The notes beneath the pieces are model-generated. The model saw only the letters and a list, made by a program, of their open reading frames with translations, made no database searches and had not been told where the DNA came from. Positions 52,501 to 63,955 of a stretch of 64,000 nucleotides of DNA are shown here, in pieces. The DNA is from Schistocephalus solidus (Eukaryota; Platyhelminthes; Cestoda; Diphyllobothriidea; Diphyllobothriidae). The first letter of the stretch is position 1; every line of letters begins with the position of its first letter. A program made the translations under genes and the position numbers. The stretch is from NCBI GenBank assembly GCA_017591395.1, contig WEDG01000860.1, forward strand, positions 30,291 to 94,290, in the 5' to 3' direction.

Positions 52501-55167
52501 GGTCTTCTTTTTGTCGAGACCTCTCATCGGCTGAAATTAGGGTTTACGCACTATGCTCCCAACCCTGCATCAGCATGAGACGTTACGACTTATTTGAGGT
52601 TTTTCCCCGATCCTAATGGAGGCTAGCTCTGCAGTACCGAGACCATGATCCTTTGGACAAGGTTTCTGATGCAAAAACTTTTGCGCAGTATGTAGTTTAC
52701 TTATTTGGAATTTCCTCTTCTCGTCAACCCTATACGTTTTAATGCGTTCTAGTATCACGAATGCGCTGATCCAGCTCCGAGATTTCGATGCACTCAGCTC
52801 ATCTCTAAACTCTTACGCGTAATGGATCCTCAGTCTTGTTTACCTATGGAGTTGTTTGACGCGATTCGACGTGTTCTCCTCCAGCGATCGCAGGACGTGA
52901 AAGTAAGTATGTTCCTTCCTGTTGGTCTCTGTGATTGATCTTGCTTAACTCCCTCAAGTTAACTTGCTGTGATTAAGGCTGACAGTCTTAGTATATTTGT
53001 GATGGGTGTCAATGTATTTTGTGTCCAACAAATTCGCATGAAAAATGGCACCTATACTGCTGCTGTTAGTTGCATTAATAACATACGGCTATTTTGTGAT
53101 ACAAATTATTCATGGGCATAAGATCTTCAGCTCGTCGTGTTTTGGAATAAACCTCTCAATAAAAAGTCAATACCTATTTCGAAGACATCTTCCTTTCTGC
53201 CAAAAATTGTCTTGAAGACCATGTACGACGCATTATAAAAGGAAGGATTCGACTAGCTTCCTTGATATAGTTTGACGGCAGCACGAATTAATAGTCTCCA
53301 TTGCTTCACTTGATGTCAGGTCATGTAGCGAATTCGAGCCAGTTGGAAATTTACTCATGGAAAGTTAATTTAGAATTTTCGAACGAGCTAGGACATGGGG
53401 TTACCTGCTAAGTTTTAGTGCTTGTTCACCCTCTCTGGTGAGCAAATATCCGTTTACTTTTAAGCACTACGAAGACTCATTTTCTCTCTGTCCGAGAAAG
53501 CTTTACTGACCCCAGTCACCACCGTCACCCCCACTACCACCACCATCATCATCATCATTATCATCACGGCCACGATCTGCCTTTTTTTCGTTTTCGCCAA
53601 CATTATTCTAGTCCTTTCTCGAATGATAGTAAATAATTTTGTTCCGAATGAAAACCGTTCGAAACTCTGTTAAGAATTGTTTCAAAGAGGGGTTACTGTT
53701 CACATTTGACAGCGTTCCGTACGGATTCAGGCAATCTATGGCTTAGCTCGGCTTCAGAATCCCCTGGACAAGGACTGCCCTGTTGTTGCAGCACTCCTCT
53801 GGCTAGCTCGTCACGATAAAATTCCCGAAGTTCGACACAAGGCTCTGGTTGCACTGATACTGACTACAGTGACGTTGCCTTACGTGCTTGAGCGTTGCAG
53901 AGACGTCTCGAAAGCAGTCCGAAAGGCGGCATTCGGCATCTTGACGGAGCGCTCTGTACTGCGACCTCTCTCCATAGCCCAGCGTATTTCCATTATCCAG
54001 GACGGACTAACGGACCCTTCCAGTAAGTTTGCAAAGTTATGGTAAAAAACATTCCGGTTTTTGAATTTTTACCATTGAATGTCTTCTTGCGAATTTAAAT
54101 CCAACTTTTTTATGCCAAAGTTATTCGCCCTTCGGGGAATACATGCCAGTATAGATGACACTTGGCCAAAAACATTTCGGTTCAACTATACAGGACATCT
54201 CCATTGCTACGAATATTCGTGTGTACCGTGCATCCGTCCCGCATGTCCTTCTCGACGGCTAGGAATGCTGGACTATACGCGTGGAAGGTGAGCAAAAACT
54301 GGAGATATTTGACCATCACCACCACTGCTGGAGGACCATCCTTCGAGTGAAGTACGCCGACTTCCTCTCACATGAGACAGCTTGCACTCGCTGCGACAAC
54401 ATCGCAAGGCCATCCCAAGCCATTCAAGAAGGACAACTGAGGGGGGTTCAGGCACGTTCTTCGTTGCCCACCTCACGACCTCAGTGTTAATGCCCTTGAA
54501 CCGGCACCGCTACCCAATTGGAGGCGTCAAAGAGGGAGTCAGCTCAAAACGTGGCTCAACAAAGTTCATCAGGACATGGAAGTTGGTTTTGGACCTTCGG
54601 TATTCGGCCTCCGTTGTTGGCGAAGAGAATGGATTGAAATATTCGGGTCTGCTGCTGCGGATCGTCACGCGTGGAGAGGTACAATCGGTGACATCATCGG
54701 GGAAGGCTAGATCAGGCATGATTGCAGCCGTAAAAAGTAAAAGTACAAGATGAAGTTGACCTCATCTTGGTAGAGTTTCGAGGCCACTGGTTGCATACTA
54801 CATATCCGGAACGTTAGTATCCGTGATGCGTCCATCGTTAGTATAAATACATTTGCTTTGATAGTTAAAATCTGTACCTTTCATTGAACATGTACTTCTG
54901 AGTGTTATTTCCTCATATGCCTTCTGGACTCTACCTTCAAATGCAGCCTATTTTCCATTCAGGCGAGGTTCAAAAAGCCGCTGAAGGTTTGCTGCGGGCT
55001 TGGTTCGAGGTAGCTGATGAGGACCCCATTCTCCTTCTTCGACGTCTGGACACTGAGGGTGTTCCAAAAACAAGCGCTCTTTGCCTCGAACGCCTGCTGC
55101 TCATTCTTGGCGAAGAAGCATTGACAAGCATGATCAACAAGTGGACTACAGGGTATCTAGACGAAAG
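49428..55167 (+). CDS. NCAPG: Condensin complex subunit 3 (CAP-G), 5' part, five exons
   Basis: Exons 49428-49529, 49959-50162, 52753-52902, 53713-54022 and 54963-55167 (971 nt, 323 codons), all with GT/AG introns and matching phases. The product is the N-terminal HEAT-repeat part of CAP-G, the condensin I subunit that, with SMC2/SMC4, CAP-H and CAP-D2, compacts mitotic chromosomes. Supporting blocks, in the family's order: IFEECQETKLSHERL; ECTIDFIVRFVI; PAPRFRCTQLISKLLRVM; RSVRIQAIYGLARLQNPLD; VSKAVRKAAFGILTERSV; PLSIAQRISIIQDGL; ILLLRRLDTEGVPKTSAL. No stops inside exons. Vertebrate CAP-G is about 1000 aa, so two thirds must lie beyond the window or be lost. Intron 4 carries an RTE-like fragment; after exon 5 come repeats and a satellite. 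Confidence 0.88.
49959..50162 (+). CDS. NCAPG: NCAPG exon 2
   Basis: 68 codons, acceptor TTTTCTAG, donor AAA|GTACGT, phase 0 at both ends. Carries HFAEEFFELCRYSL and RLLIKMFLFCFK, which fit the CAP-G N-terminal helices. Confidence 0.8.
50163..52752 (+). other. NCAPG intron 2 (2.6 kb)
   Basis: Begins GTACGT, ends TTCTAG. Contains frames on both strands (for example 51578-51883 minus, 51777-52151 plus) that I cannot assign. The long minus frame suggests an old element, but no catalytic motif is visible. Confidence 0.5.
52753..52902 (+). CDS. NCAPG: NCAPG exon 3
   Basis: 50 codons, acceptor GCGTTCTAG, donor AAA|GTAAGT, phase 0. YHECADPAPRFRCTQLISK continues exon 2 (…LFCFK) as in the family. 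Confidence 0.85.
53515..53575 (+). repeat. CCACCA/TCATCA microsatellite in NCAPG intron 3
   Basis: Imperfect ACC then ATC trinucleotide run. Confidence 0.85.
53713..54022 (+). CDS. NCAPG: NCAPG exon 4
   Basis: 310 nt (103 codons plus 1 nt), acceptor CATTTGACAG, donor CCA|GTAAGT. HEAT repeats; the most conserved exon. Confidence 0.9.
54170..54755 (+). pseudogene. Second RTE-like family, C-terminal fragment (copy 3) in NCAPG intron 4
   Basis: SIATNIRVYRASVPHVLL (about 54200), LEIFDHHHHCWRTILRVKYA (about 54302), CDNIARPSQAIQEGQL, QLKTWLNKVHQDMEV-like (about 54541), FGPSVFGLRRWRREWI-like (about 54593) and AADRHAWRGTIGDIIG (about 54654). Homologous to 24.3-24.87 kb and 14.1-14.43 kb. Inserted in the sense direction of the gene, with frameshifts throughout. 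Confidence 0.7.
54963..55167 (+). CDS. NCAPG: NCAPG exon 5
   Basis: 205 nt, acceptor TTCCATTCAG, donor AAG|GTATGT. It completes the split Ser codon from exon 4 and leaves 2 nt for the next exon, which is not found in the remaining 8.8 kb. Confidence 0.88.
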
Positions 55168-55176
55168 GTATGTAGC

Positions 55177-55480
55177 CTCTAAACAGCGATTGTACTCAGA
55201 GCACTTCAATCACCCGACCAAATCCTGAGTTGTAGTAAAAGGGTGAGGGGGGGCAACTGTGGTAGGAAATTAATGTGCACAGAACTCTTAGTTGATGTTC
55301 CAAGCAGCAGTGGTGGCAGCTGCCTTTATGGAGCAAGTTAAAGTGCTGTCAAATTTATATATTATTTACTACCCGAGGGGTGTCATGTCTACTGGGCGCT
55401 CGGCCAGTGGTGAGGGCATGTTTAAGTGGCGCTTGGGCCGCCGAGAGGACCTGGTGGCACGTTTTTGTCCGAGCGGAAGG
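55177..55480 (+). repeat. Diverged duplicate, left copy
   Basis: Shares with 56218-56590, in the same order: CTCTAAACAG / TGTCTAAGCAG, GAGCACT, ATCACCCGACCAAATCC / ATCATCCGACCAAAGCC, TGTGCACAGA, CAGTGGTGGCAGCTG and AAGTGGCGCTTGGG. Confidence 0.55.
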
Positions 55481-55749
55481 CGGTCAAGTGGCTGCAGACC
55501 GGTGAGTCTGAAACCCTTCAGTGCGAGGTTGAATGACCTTAAGGCAGCGGGTCTTGAACAAGGATGCCGCACATAGCAATGTTGGCTGTCGGCAACATGG
55601 GTGTTCCGTCCTTTCTTCCTAAATTTCACCAGATTTCTATTAGCCGTATGGCGTTCGTATGCAGTCATCGAAGAACAGAAATCCGCGCTGTCATTCCTTC
55701 TTTGTGACGAGAACTTACAGCCCGTGTAGGCCATCGCATGGCGGCTACT

Positions 55750-55800
55750 TCAGTTTATTTGGTGAGGGCGATAGGCAACGCCTTTGAAAACCCTATTTCA
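55750..55800 (-). repeat. CR1-type 3' terminus remnant, antisense in NCAPG
   Basis: The complement reads AAATAGGGTTTTCAAAGGCG, then TTGCCTATCGCCCTCACC and AAATAAA: the 3' signature of the CR1-like family. No ORF2 is recognisable beyond it. Confidence 0.6.
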
Positions 55801-56217
55801 AATCACTATCAATCCCTAGTTTAAACGTTTTACCGACGACGACGAGGGTGGCACTGAAACGGTCACTTTCGGATTGTTTGCGGCCGTCAGCCCTCAGACC
55901 GCATGCCGCCTGGCGTTGGTACCAGAGTCATTCGAGCACCGGGTTGTCTTCGGCACTGCTTTACAGGTTCAAACTATTTTCGTTGCTGTTAAAAATATCC
56001 ACTAATGTGGGAGTAACTTGTCTCTAATAGGTTGCGGTGTTGACTTGCATCTGGATTTATTTATAGTGAAGCAGAGTTGCATATCCTCTTACTCACTCTC
56101 TTTTCCCACCAATCGAGTTCGAATGATCTGTGACCTGCCCTAGTCAAGCCGATCGATGGGCGAGATTGGTCACAGTGACGTGAAGTCGCAGTCTAACGCG
56201 TACCATATAGAAGCGAA

Positions 56218-56590
56218 TCTGTGATGTCTAAGCAGTATTTGTGTGAACTCGGAGCACTAAAATCATCCGACCAAAGCCCAAGTTGAAGAATAAAGACAAA
56301 AGGCACCTGTGGAAAAAAATGGATTGTGCACAGATCTTTGAGTTGTTGTCTGAGGCAGCAGGGACCACTGGCGAATCCAGGACTAGTGTTGACTGCGTCC
56401 ATTCATGCCTGTGGGAAAGTGAAACAGTGGTGGCAGCTGGTTTTCTAGGCTCGGGGAACAAGTTCAAGTGTTGTCCAATTGGTGTGTGTGTTGCATTACC
56501 CTTGGGGTGTCTTATCCATTTGCCCATGTTGCATCGACCGAGGACTGGCATGCTCAAGTGGCGCTTGGGTGGCCGCGGCACGTGTGTGTG
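56218..56590 (+). repeat. Diverged duplicate, right copy, leading into the satellite
   Basis: Second copy of 55177-55480, followed directly by the first satellite unit. The open frame 56283-56705 is unlikely to be a gene because it crosses the repeat/satellite boundary. Confidence 0.55.
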
Positions 56591-59500
56591 TGAGTGTGTG
56601 TGCCCCCGGGGGGCCACATCAGGGCACGGCATGCGTTATTCGGGTTGCGCTCCGCTAACAAATGCCGAACATGGGAGGTGTGGTGGCACGCCTAGGGGCG
56701 GCTAGGACTTAGGGGACCCAGCCGCGCCAGCCACCTGCGTCCTCTCCCGCCTCCGGTCTTCTTGACTCTGTCTTGACACCGGGCTCAGGTGGGGGAGGAG
56801 GAGAGAGTGCGGTAGATGCAGCGCAAGTCTACTATCACTTTAAACTAAATCACGCGCAAGTCACCGTCCCTGCTCCACTTTCCCATGGAGCATACGGTGG
56901 ACATCGTCGGACTACGACGGTCGAACTGTCGTGTGTGCCCCCTAAACGGGCCACGTGGTAGATGCGTTGGACCAACACGGGGGCCACATTAGGGCATGGC
57001 ATGCGTTATTCGGGTTGCGCTCCCATAACAAATGCCGAACATGGAGGTGTGGTGGCACGCCTAGGGGCGGCTAGGACTTAGGGGACCCAGCCGCGCCAGC
57101 CACCTGCGTCCTCTCCCGCCTCCGGTCTTCTTGACTCTGTCTTGACACCGGGCTCAGGTGGGGAGGAGGAGAGAGTGCGGTAGATGCAGCGCAAGTCTAC
57201 TATCACTTTAAACTAAATCACGCGCAAGTCACCGTCCCTGCTCCAACTTTCCCATGGAGCATACGGTGGACATCGTCGGACTACGACGGTCGAACTGTCG
57301 TGTGTGTGTGTTTGCCCCCTAAACGGGCCACGTGGTAGATGCGTTGGACCAACACGGGGGCCACATTAGGGCACGGCAGGCGTTATTCGGGTTGCGCTCC
57401 CATAACAAATGCCGAACATAGAGGTGTGGTGGCACGCCTAGGGGCGGCTAGGACTTAGGGGACCCGGCCGCGCCAGCCACCTGCGTCCTCTCCCGCCTCC
57501 GGTCTTCTTGACTCTGTCTTGACACCGGGCTCAGGTGGGGGAGGAGGAGAGAGTGCGGTAGATGCAGCGCAAGTCTACTATCACTTTAAACTAAATCACG
57601 CGCAAGTCACCGTCCCTGCTCAACTTTCCCATGAGCATACGGTGGACATCGTCGGACTACGACGGTCGAACTGTCGTGTGTGTGTGTTGCCCCTAAACGG
57701 GCCACGTGGTAGATGCGTTGGACCAACACGGGGGCCACATTAGGGCACGGCATGCGTTATTCGGGTTGCGCTCCCATAACAAATGCCGAACATGGAGGTG
57801 TGGTGGCACGCCTAGGGGCGGCTAGGACTTAGGGGACCCAGCCGCGCCAGCCACCTGCGTCCTCTCCCGCCTCCGGTCTTCTTGACTCTGTCTTGACACC
57901 GGGCTCAGGTGGGGGAGGAGGAGAGAGTGCGGTAGATGCAGCGCAAGTCTACTATCACTTTAAACTAAATCACGCGCAAGTCACCGTCCCTGCTCAACTT
58001 TCCCATGAGCATACGGTGGACATCGTCGGACTACGACGGTCGAACTGTCGTGTGTGTGTGTGTGTTGCCCCCTAAACGGGCCACGTGGTAGATGCGTTGG
58101 ACCAACACGGGGGCCACATTAGGGCACGGCAGGCGTTATTCGGGTTGCGCTCCCATAACAAATGCCGAACATGGAGGTGTGGTGGCACGCCTAGGGGCGG
58201 CTAGGACTTAGGGGACCCAGCCGCGCCAGCCACCTGCGTCCTCTCCCGCCTCCGGTCTTCTTGACTCTGTCTTGACACCGGGCTCAGGTGGGGGAGGAGG
58301 AGAGAGTGCGGTAGATGCAGCGCAAGTCTACTATCACTTTAAACTAAATCACGCGCAAGTCACCGTCCCTGCTCCACTTTCCCATGGAGCATACGGTGGA
58401 CATCGTCGGACTACGACGGTCGAACTGTCGTGTGTGTGTGTGCCCCCTAAACGGGCCACGTGGTAGATGCGTTGGACCAACACGGGGGCCACATTAGGGC
58501 ACGGCAGGCGTTATTCGGGTTGCGCTCCCATAACAAATGCCGAACATGGGAGGTGTGGTGGCACGCCTAGGGGCGGCTAGGACTTAGGGGACCCAGCCGC
58601 GCCAGCCACCTGCGTCCTCTCCCGCCTCCGGTCTTCTTGACTCTGTCTTGACACCGGGCTCAGGTGGGGGAGGAGGAGAGAGTGCGGTAGATGCAGCGCA
58701 AGTCTACTATCACTTTAAACTAAATCACGCGCAAGTCACCGTCCCTGCTCAACTTTCCCATGAGCATACGGTGGACATCGTCGGACTACGACGGTCGAAC
58801 TGTCGTGTGTGTGTGTTTGCCCCCTAAACGGGCCACGTGGTAGATGCGTTGGACCAACACGGGGGCCACATTAGGGCACGGCATGCGTTATTCGGGTTGC
58901 GCTCCCATAACAAATGCCGAACATGGAGGTGTGGTGGCACGCCTAGGGGCGGCTAGGACTTAGGGGACCCAGCCGCGCCAGCCACCTGCGTCCTCTCCCG
59001 CCTCCGGTCTTCTTGACTCTGTCTTGACACCGGGCTCAGGTGGGGAGGAGGAGAGAGTGCGGTAGATGCAGCGCAAGTCTACTATCACTTTAAACTAAAT
59101 CACGCGCAAGTCACCGTCCCTGCTCCACTTTCCCATGGAGCATACGGTGGACATCGTCGGACTACGACGGTCGAACTGTCGTGTGTGTGTGTGCCCCCTA
59201 AACGGGCCACGTGGTAGATGCGTTGGACCAACACGGGGGCCACATTAGGGCACGGCAGGCGTTATTCGGGTTGCGCTCCCATAACAAATGCCGAACATGG
59301 AGGTGTGGTGGCACGCCTAGGGCGGCTAGGACTTAGGGGACCCAGCCGCGCCAGCCACCTGCGTCCTCTCCCGCCTCCGGTCTTCTTGACTCTGTCTTGA
59401 CACCGGGCTCAGGTGGGGGAGGAGGAGAGAGTGCGGTAGATGCAGCGCAAGTCTACTATCACTTTAAACTAAATCACGCGCAAGTCACCGTCCCTGCTCC

Positions 59501-62500
59501 AACTTTCCCATGGAGCATACGGTGGACATCGTCGGACTACGACGGTCGAACTGTCGTGTGTGTGTGTGTGTGCCCCCTAAACGGGCCACGTGGTAGATGC
59601 GTTGGACCAACACGGGGGCCACATTAGGGCACGGCAGGCGTTATTCGGGTTGCGCTCCCATAACAAATGCCGAACATGGAGGTGTGGTGGCACGCCTAGG
59701 GGCGGCTAGGACTTAGGGGACCCAGCCGCGCCAGCCACCTGCGTCCTCTCCCGCCTCCGGTCTTCTTGACTCTGTCTTGACACCGGGCTCAGGTGGGGGA
59801 GGAGGAGAGAGTGCGGTAGATGCAGCGCAAGTCTACTATCACTTTAAACTAAATCACGCGCAAGTCACCGTCCCTGCTCCACTTTCCCATGGAGCATACG
59901 GTGGACATCGTCGGACTACGACGGTCGAACTGTCGTGTGTGTGTGTGCCCCCTAAACGGGCCACGTGGTAGATGCGTTGGACCAACACGGGGGCCACATT
60001 AGGGCACGGCAGGCGTTATTCGGGTTGCGCTCCCATAACAAATGCCGAACATGGAGGTGTGGTGGCACGCCTAGGGGCGGCTAGGACTTAGGGGACCCAG
60101 CCGCGCCAGCCACCTGCGTCCTCTCCCGCCTCCGGTCTTCTTGACTCTGTCTTGACACCGGGCTCAGGTGGGGGAGGAGGAGAGAGTGCGGTAGATGCAG
60201 CGCAAGTCTACTATCACTTTAAACTAAATCACGCGCAAGTCACCGTCCCTGCTCCAACTTTCCCATGGAGCATACGGTGGACATCGTCGGACTACGACGG
60301 TCGAACTGTCGTGTGTGTGTGTGCCCCCTAAACGGGCCACGTGGTAGATGCGTTGGACCAACACGGGGGCCACATTAGGGCACGGCAGGCGTTATTCGGG
60401 TTGCGCTCCCATAACAAATGCCGAACATGGGAGGTGTGGTGGCACGCCTAGGGGCGGCTAGGACTTAGGGGACCCAGCCGCGCCAGCCACCTGCGTCCTC
60501 TCCCGCCTCCGGTCTTCTTGACTCTGTCTTGACACCGGGCTCAGGTGGGGGAGGAGAGAGTGCGGTAGATGCAGCGCAAGTCTACTATCACTTTAAACTA
60601 AATCACGCGCAAGTCACCGTCCCTGCTCAACTTTCCCATGAGCATACGGTGGACATCGTCGGACTACGACGGTCGAACTGTCGTGTGTGTGTGTGCCCCC
60701 TAAACGGGCCACGTGGTAGATGCGTTGGACCAACACGGGGGCCACATTAGGGCACGGCATGCGTTATTCGGGTTGCGCTCCCATAACAAATGCCGAACAT
60801 GGAGGTGTGGTGGCACGCCTAGGGGCGGCTAGGACTTAGGGGACCCGGCCGCGCCAGCCACCTGCGTCCTCTCCCGCCTCCGGTCTTCTTGACTCTGTCT
60901 TGACACCGGGCTCAGGTGGGGAGGAGGAGAGAGTGCGGTAGATGCAGCGCAAGTCTACTATCACTTTAAACTAAATCACGCGCAAGTCACCGTCCCTGCT
61001 CCACTTTCCCATGGAGCATACGGTGGACATCGTCGGACTACGACGGCCGAACTGTCGTGTGTGTGTGTGTGCCCCTAAACGGGCCACGTGGTAGATGCGT
61101 TGGACCAACACGGGGGCCACATTAGGGCACGGCAGGCGTTATTCGGGTTGCGCTCCCATAACAAATGCCGAACATGGAGGTGTGGTGGCACGCCTAGGGG
61201 CGGCTAGGACTTAGGGGACCCAGCCGCGCCAGCCACCTGCGTCCTCTCCCGCCTCCGGTCTTCTTGACTCTGTCTTGACACCGGGCTCAGGTGGGGAGGA
61301 GGAGAGAGTGCGGTAGATGCAGCGCAAGTCTACTATCACTTTAAACTAAATCACGCGCAAGTCACCGTCCCTGCTCAACTTTCCCATGGAGCATACGGTG
61401 GACATCGTCGGACTACGACGGTCGAACTGTCGTGTGTGTGTGTGTGCCCCCTAAACGGGCCACGTGGTAGATGCGTTGGACCAACACGGGGGCCACATTA
61501 GGGCACGGCAGGCGTTATTCGGGTTGCGCTCCCATAACAAATGCCGAACATGGAGGTGTGGTGGCACGCCTAGGGGCGGCTAGGACTTAGGGGACCCAGC
61601 CGCGCCAGCCACCTGCGTCCTCTCCCGCCTCCGGTCTTCTTGACTCTGTCTTGACACCGGGCTCAGGTGGGGGAGGAGGAGAGAGTGCGGTAGATGCAGC
61701 GCAAGTCTACTATCACTTTAAACTAAATCACGCGCAAGTCACCGTCCCTGCTCCACTTTCCCATGGAGCATACGGTGGACATCGTCGGACTACGACGGTC
61801 GAACTGTCGTGTGTGTGTGTGTGCCCCCTAAACGGGCCACGTGGTAGATGCGTTGGACCAACACGGGGGCCACATTAGGGCACGGCATGCGTTATTCGGG
61901 TTGCGCTCCCATAACAAATGCCGAACATGGAGGTGTGGTGGCACGCCTAGGGGCGGCTAGGACTTAGGGGACCCAGCCGCGCCAGCCACCTGCGTCCTCT
62001 CCCGCCTCCGGTCTTCTTGACTCTGTCTTGACACCGGGCTCAGGTGGGGGAGGAGGAGAGAGTGCGGTAGATGCAGCGCAAGTCTACTATCACTTTAAAC
62101 TAAATCACGCGCAAGTCACCGTCCCTGCTCCACTTTCCCATGGAGCATACGGTGGACATCGTCGGACTACGACGGTCGAACTGTCGTGTGTGTGTGTGTG
62201 TGCCCCTAAACGGGCCACGTGGTAGATGCGTTGGACCAACACGGGGGCCACATTAGGGCACGGCAGGCGTTATTCGGGTTGCGCTCCCATAACAAATGCC
62301 GAACATGGGAGGTGTGGTGGCACGCCTAGGGGCGGCTAGGACTTAGGGGACCCAGCCGCGCCAGCCACCTGCGTCCTCTCCCGCCTCCGGTCTTCTTGAC
62401 TCTGTCTTGACACCGGGCTCAGGTGGGGGAGGAGAGAGAGTGCGGTAGATGCAGCGCAAGTCTACTATCACTTTAAACTAAATCACGCGCAAGTCACCGT

Positions 62501-63955
62501 CCCTGCTCCACTTTCCCATGAGCATACGGTGGACATCGTCGGACTACGACGGTCGAACTGTCGTGTGTGTGTGTGTGCCCCTAAACGGGCCACGTGGTAG
62601 ATGCGTTGGACCAACACGGGGGCCACATTAGGGCACGGCAGGCGTTATTCGGGTTGCGCTCCCATAACAAATGCCGAACATGGAGGTGTGGTGGCACGCC
62701 TAGGGGCGGCTAGGACTTAGGGGACCCAGCCGCGCCAGCCACCTGCGTCCTCTCCCGCCTCCGGTCTTCTTGACTCTGTCTTGACACCGGGCTCAGGTGG
62801 GGAGGAGGAGAGAGTGCGGTAGATGCAGCGCAAGTCTACTATCACTTTAAACTAAATCACGCGCAAGTCACCGTCCCTGCTCCACTTTCCCATGGAGCAT
62901 ACGGTGGACATCGTCGGACTACGACGGTCGAACTGTCGTGTGTGTGTGTGTGCCCCCTAAACGGGCCACGTGGTAGATGCGTTGGACCAACACGGGGGCC
63001 ACATTAGGGCACGGCAGGCGTTATTCGGGTTGCGCTCCCATAACAAATGCCGAACATGGGAGGTGTGGTGGCACGCCTAGGGGCGGCTAGGACTTAGGGG
63101 ACCCAGCCGCGCCAGCCACCTGCGTCCTCTCCCGCCTCCGGTCTTCTTGACTCTGTCTTGACACCGGGCTCAGGTGGGGAGGAGGAGAGAGTGCGGTAGA
63201 TGCAGCGCAAGTCTACTATCACTTTAAACTAAATCACGCGCAAGTCACCGTCCCTGCTCAACTTTCCCATGAGCATACGGTGGACATCGTCGGACTACGA
63301 CGGTCGAACTGTCGTGTGTGTGTGTGTGTTTGCCCCTAAACGGGCCACGTGGTAGATGCGTTGGACCAACACGGGGGCCACATTAGGGCATGGCATGCGT
63401 TATTCGGGTTGCGCTCCCATAACAAATGCCGAACATGGAGGTGTGGTGGCACGCCTAGGGGCGGCTAGGACTTAGGGGACCCAGCCGCGCCAGCCACCTG
63501 CGTCCTCTCCCGCCTCCGGTCTTCTTGACTCTGTCTTGACACCGGGCTCAGGTGGGGGAGGAGGAGAGAGTGCGGTAGATGCAGCGCAAGTCTACTATCA
63601 CTTTAAACTAAATCACGCGCAAGTCACCGTCCCTGCTCCACTTTCCCATGGAGCATACGGTGGACATCGTCGGACTACGACGGTCGAACTGTCGTGTGTG
63701 TGTGTGCCCCCCTAAACGGGCCACGTGGTAGATGCGTTGGACCAACACGGGGGCCACATTAGGGCACGGCAGGCGTTATTCGGGTTGCGCTCCCATAACA
63801 AATGCCGAACATGGAGGTGTGGTGGCACGCCTAGGGGCGGCTAGGACTTAGGGGACCCAGCCGCGCCAGCCACCTGCGTCCTCTCCCGCCTCCGGTCTTC
63901 TTGACTCTGTCTTGACACCGGGCTCAGGTGGGGAGGAGGAGAGAGTGCGGCAGAT
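56583..63955 (+). repeat. Satellite array, about 19.5 units of about 375 bp
   Basis: Highly similar head-to-tail units (spacing 371-382 bp), counted by ACCGGGCTCAGGTGGGG (20 occurrences, 56.78 to 63.92 kb). Each unit contains a (GT)n run of variable length, CCCCTAAACGGG, the palindrome CCACGTGG, GCGTTATTCGGGTTGCGCTC, GGTGTGGTGGCACGCC, TCTTCTTGACTCTGTCTTGA, a G/A-rich tract, GCAAGTCTACTATCACTTTA, and a hairpin GCTCCA...TGGAGC. The first unit lacks about 35 bp; the last breaks off at about 63955. The frame beginning MTPGSGGGGGES recurs only because the unit does, and I do not regard it as a protein. Confidence 0.95.

Noticed and set aside
54079..54291. Extra NCAPG exon in intron 4
   Set aside because: The frames in this interval belong to the RTE-like fragment, and exon 4 joins exon 5 in phase without it.
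56283..56705. 140-codon frame as the continuation of NCAPG
   Set aside because: It crosses from a duplicated repeat into the satellite and shows no CAP-G-like sequence.
56773..62225. Recurrent MTPGSGGGGGES frame as a repeated protein family
   Set aside because: It recurs because the satellite unit recurs, its C-terminus changes with (GT)n length and single-base indels, and it has no recognisable domain.
56610..63955. CRISPR-like array
   Set aside because: Units are about 375 bp, nearly identical throughout and without unique spacers, in a eukaryotic context.
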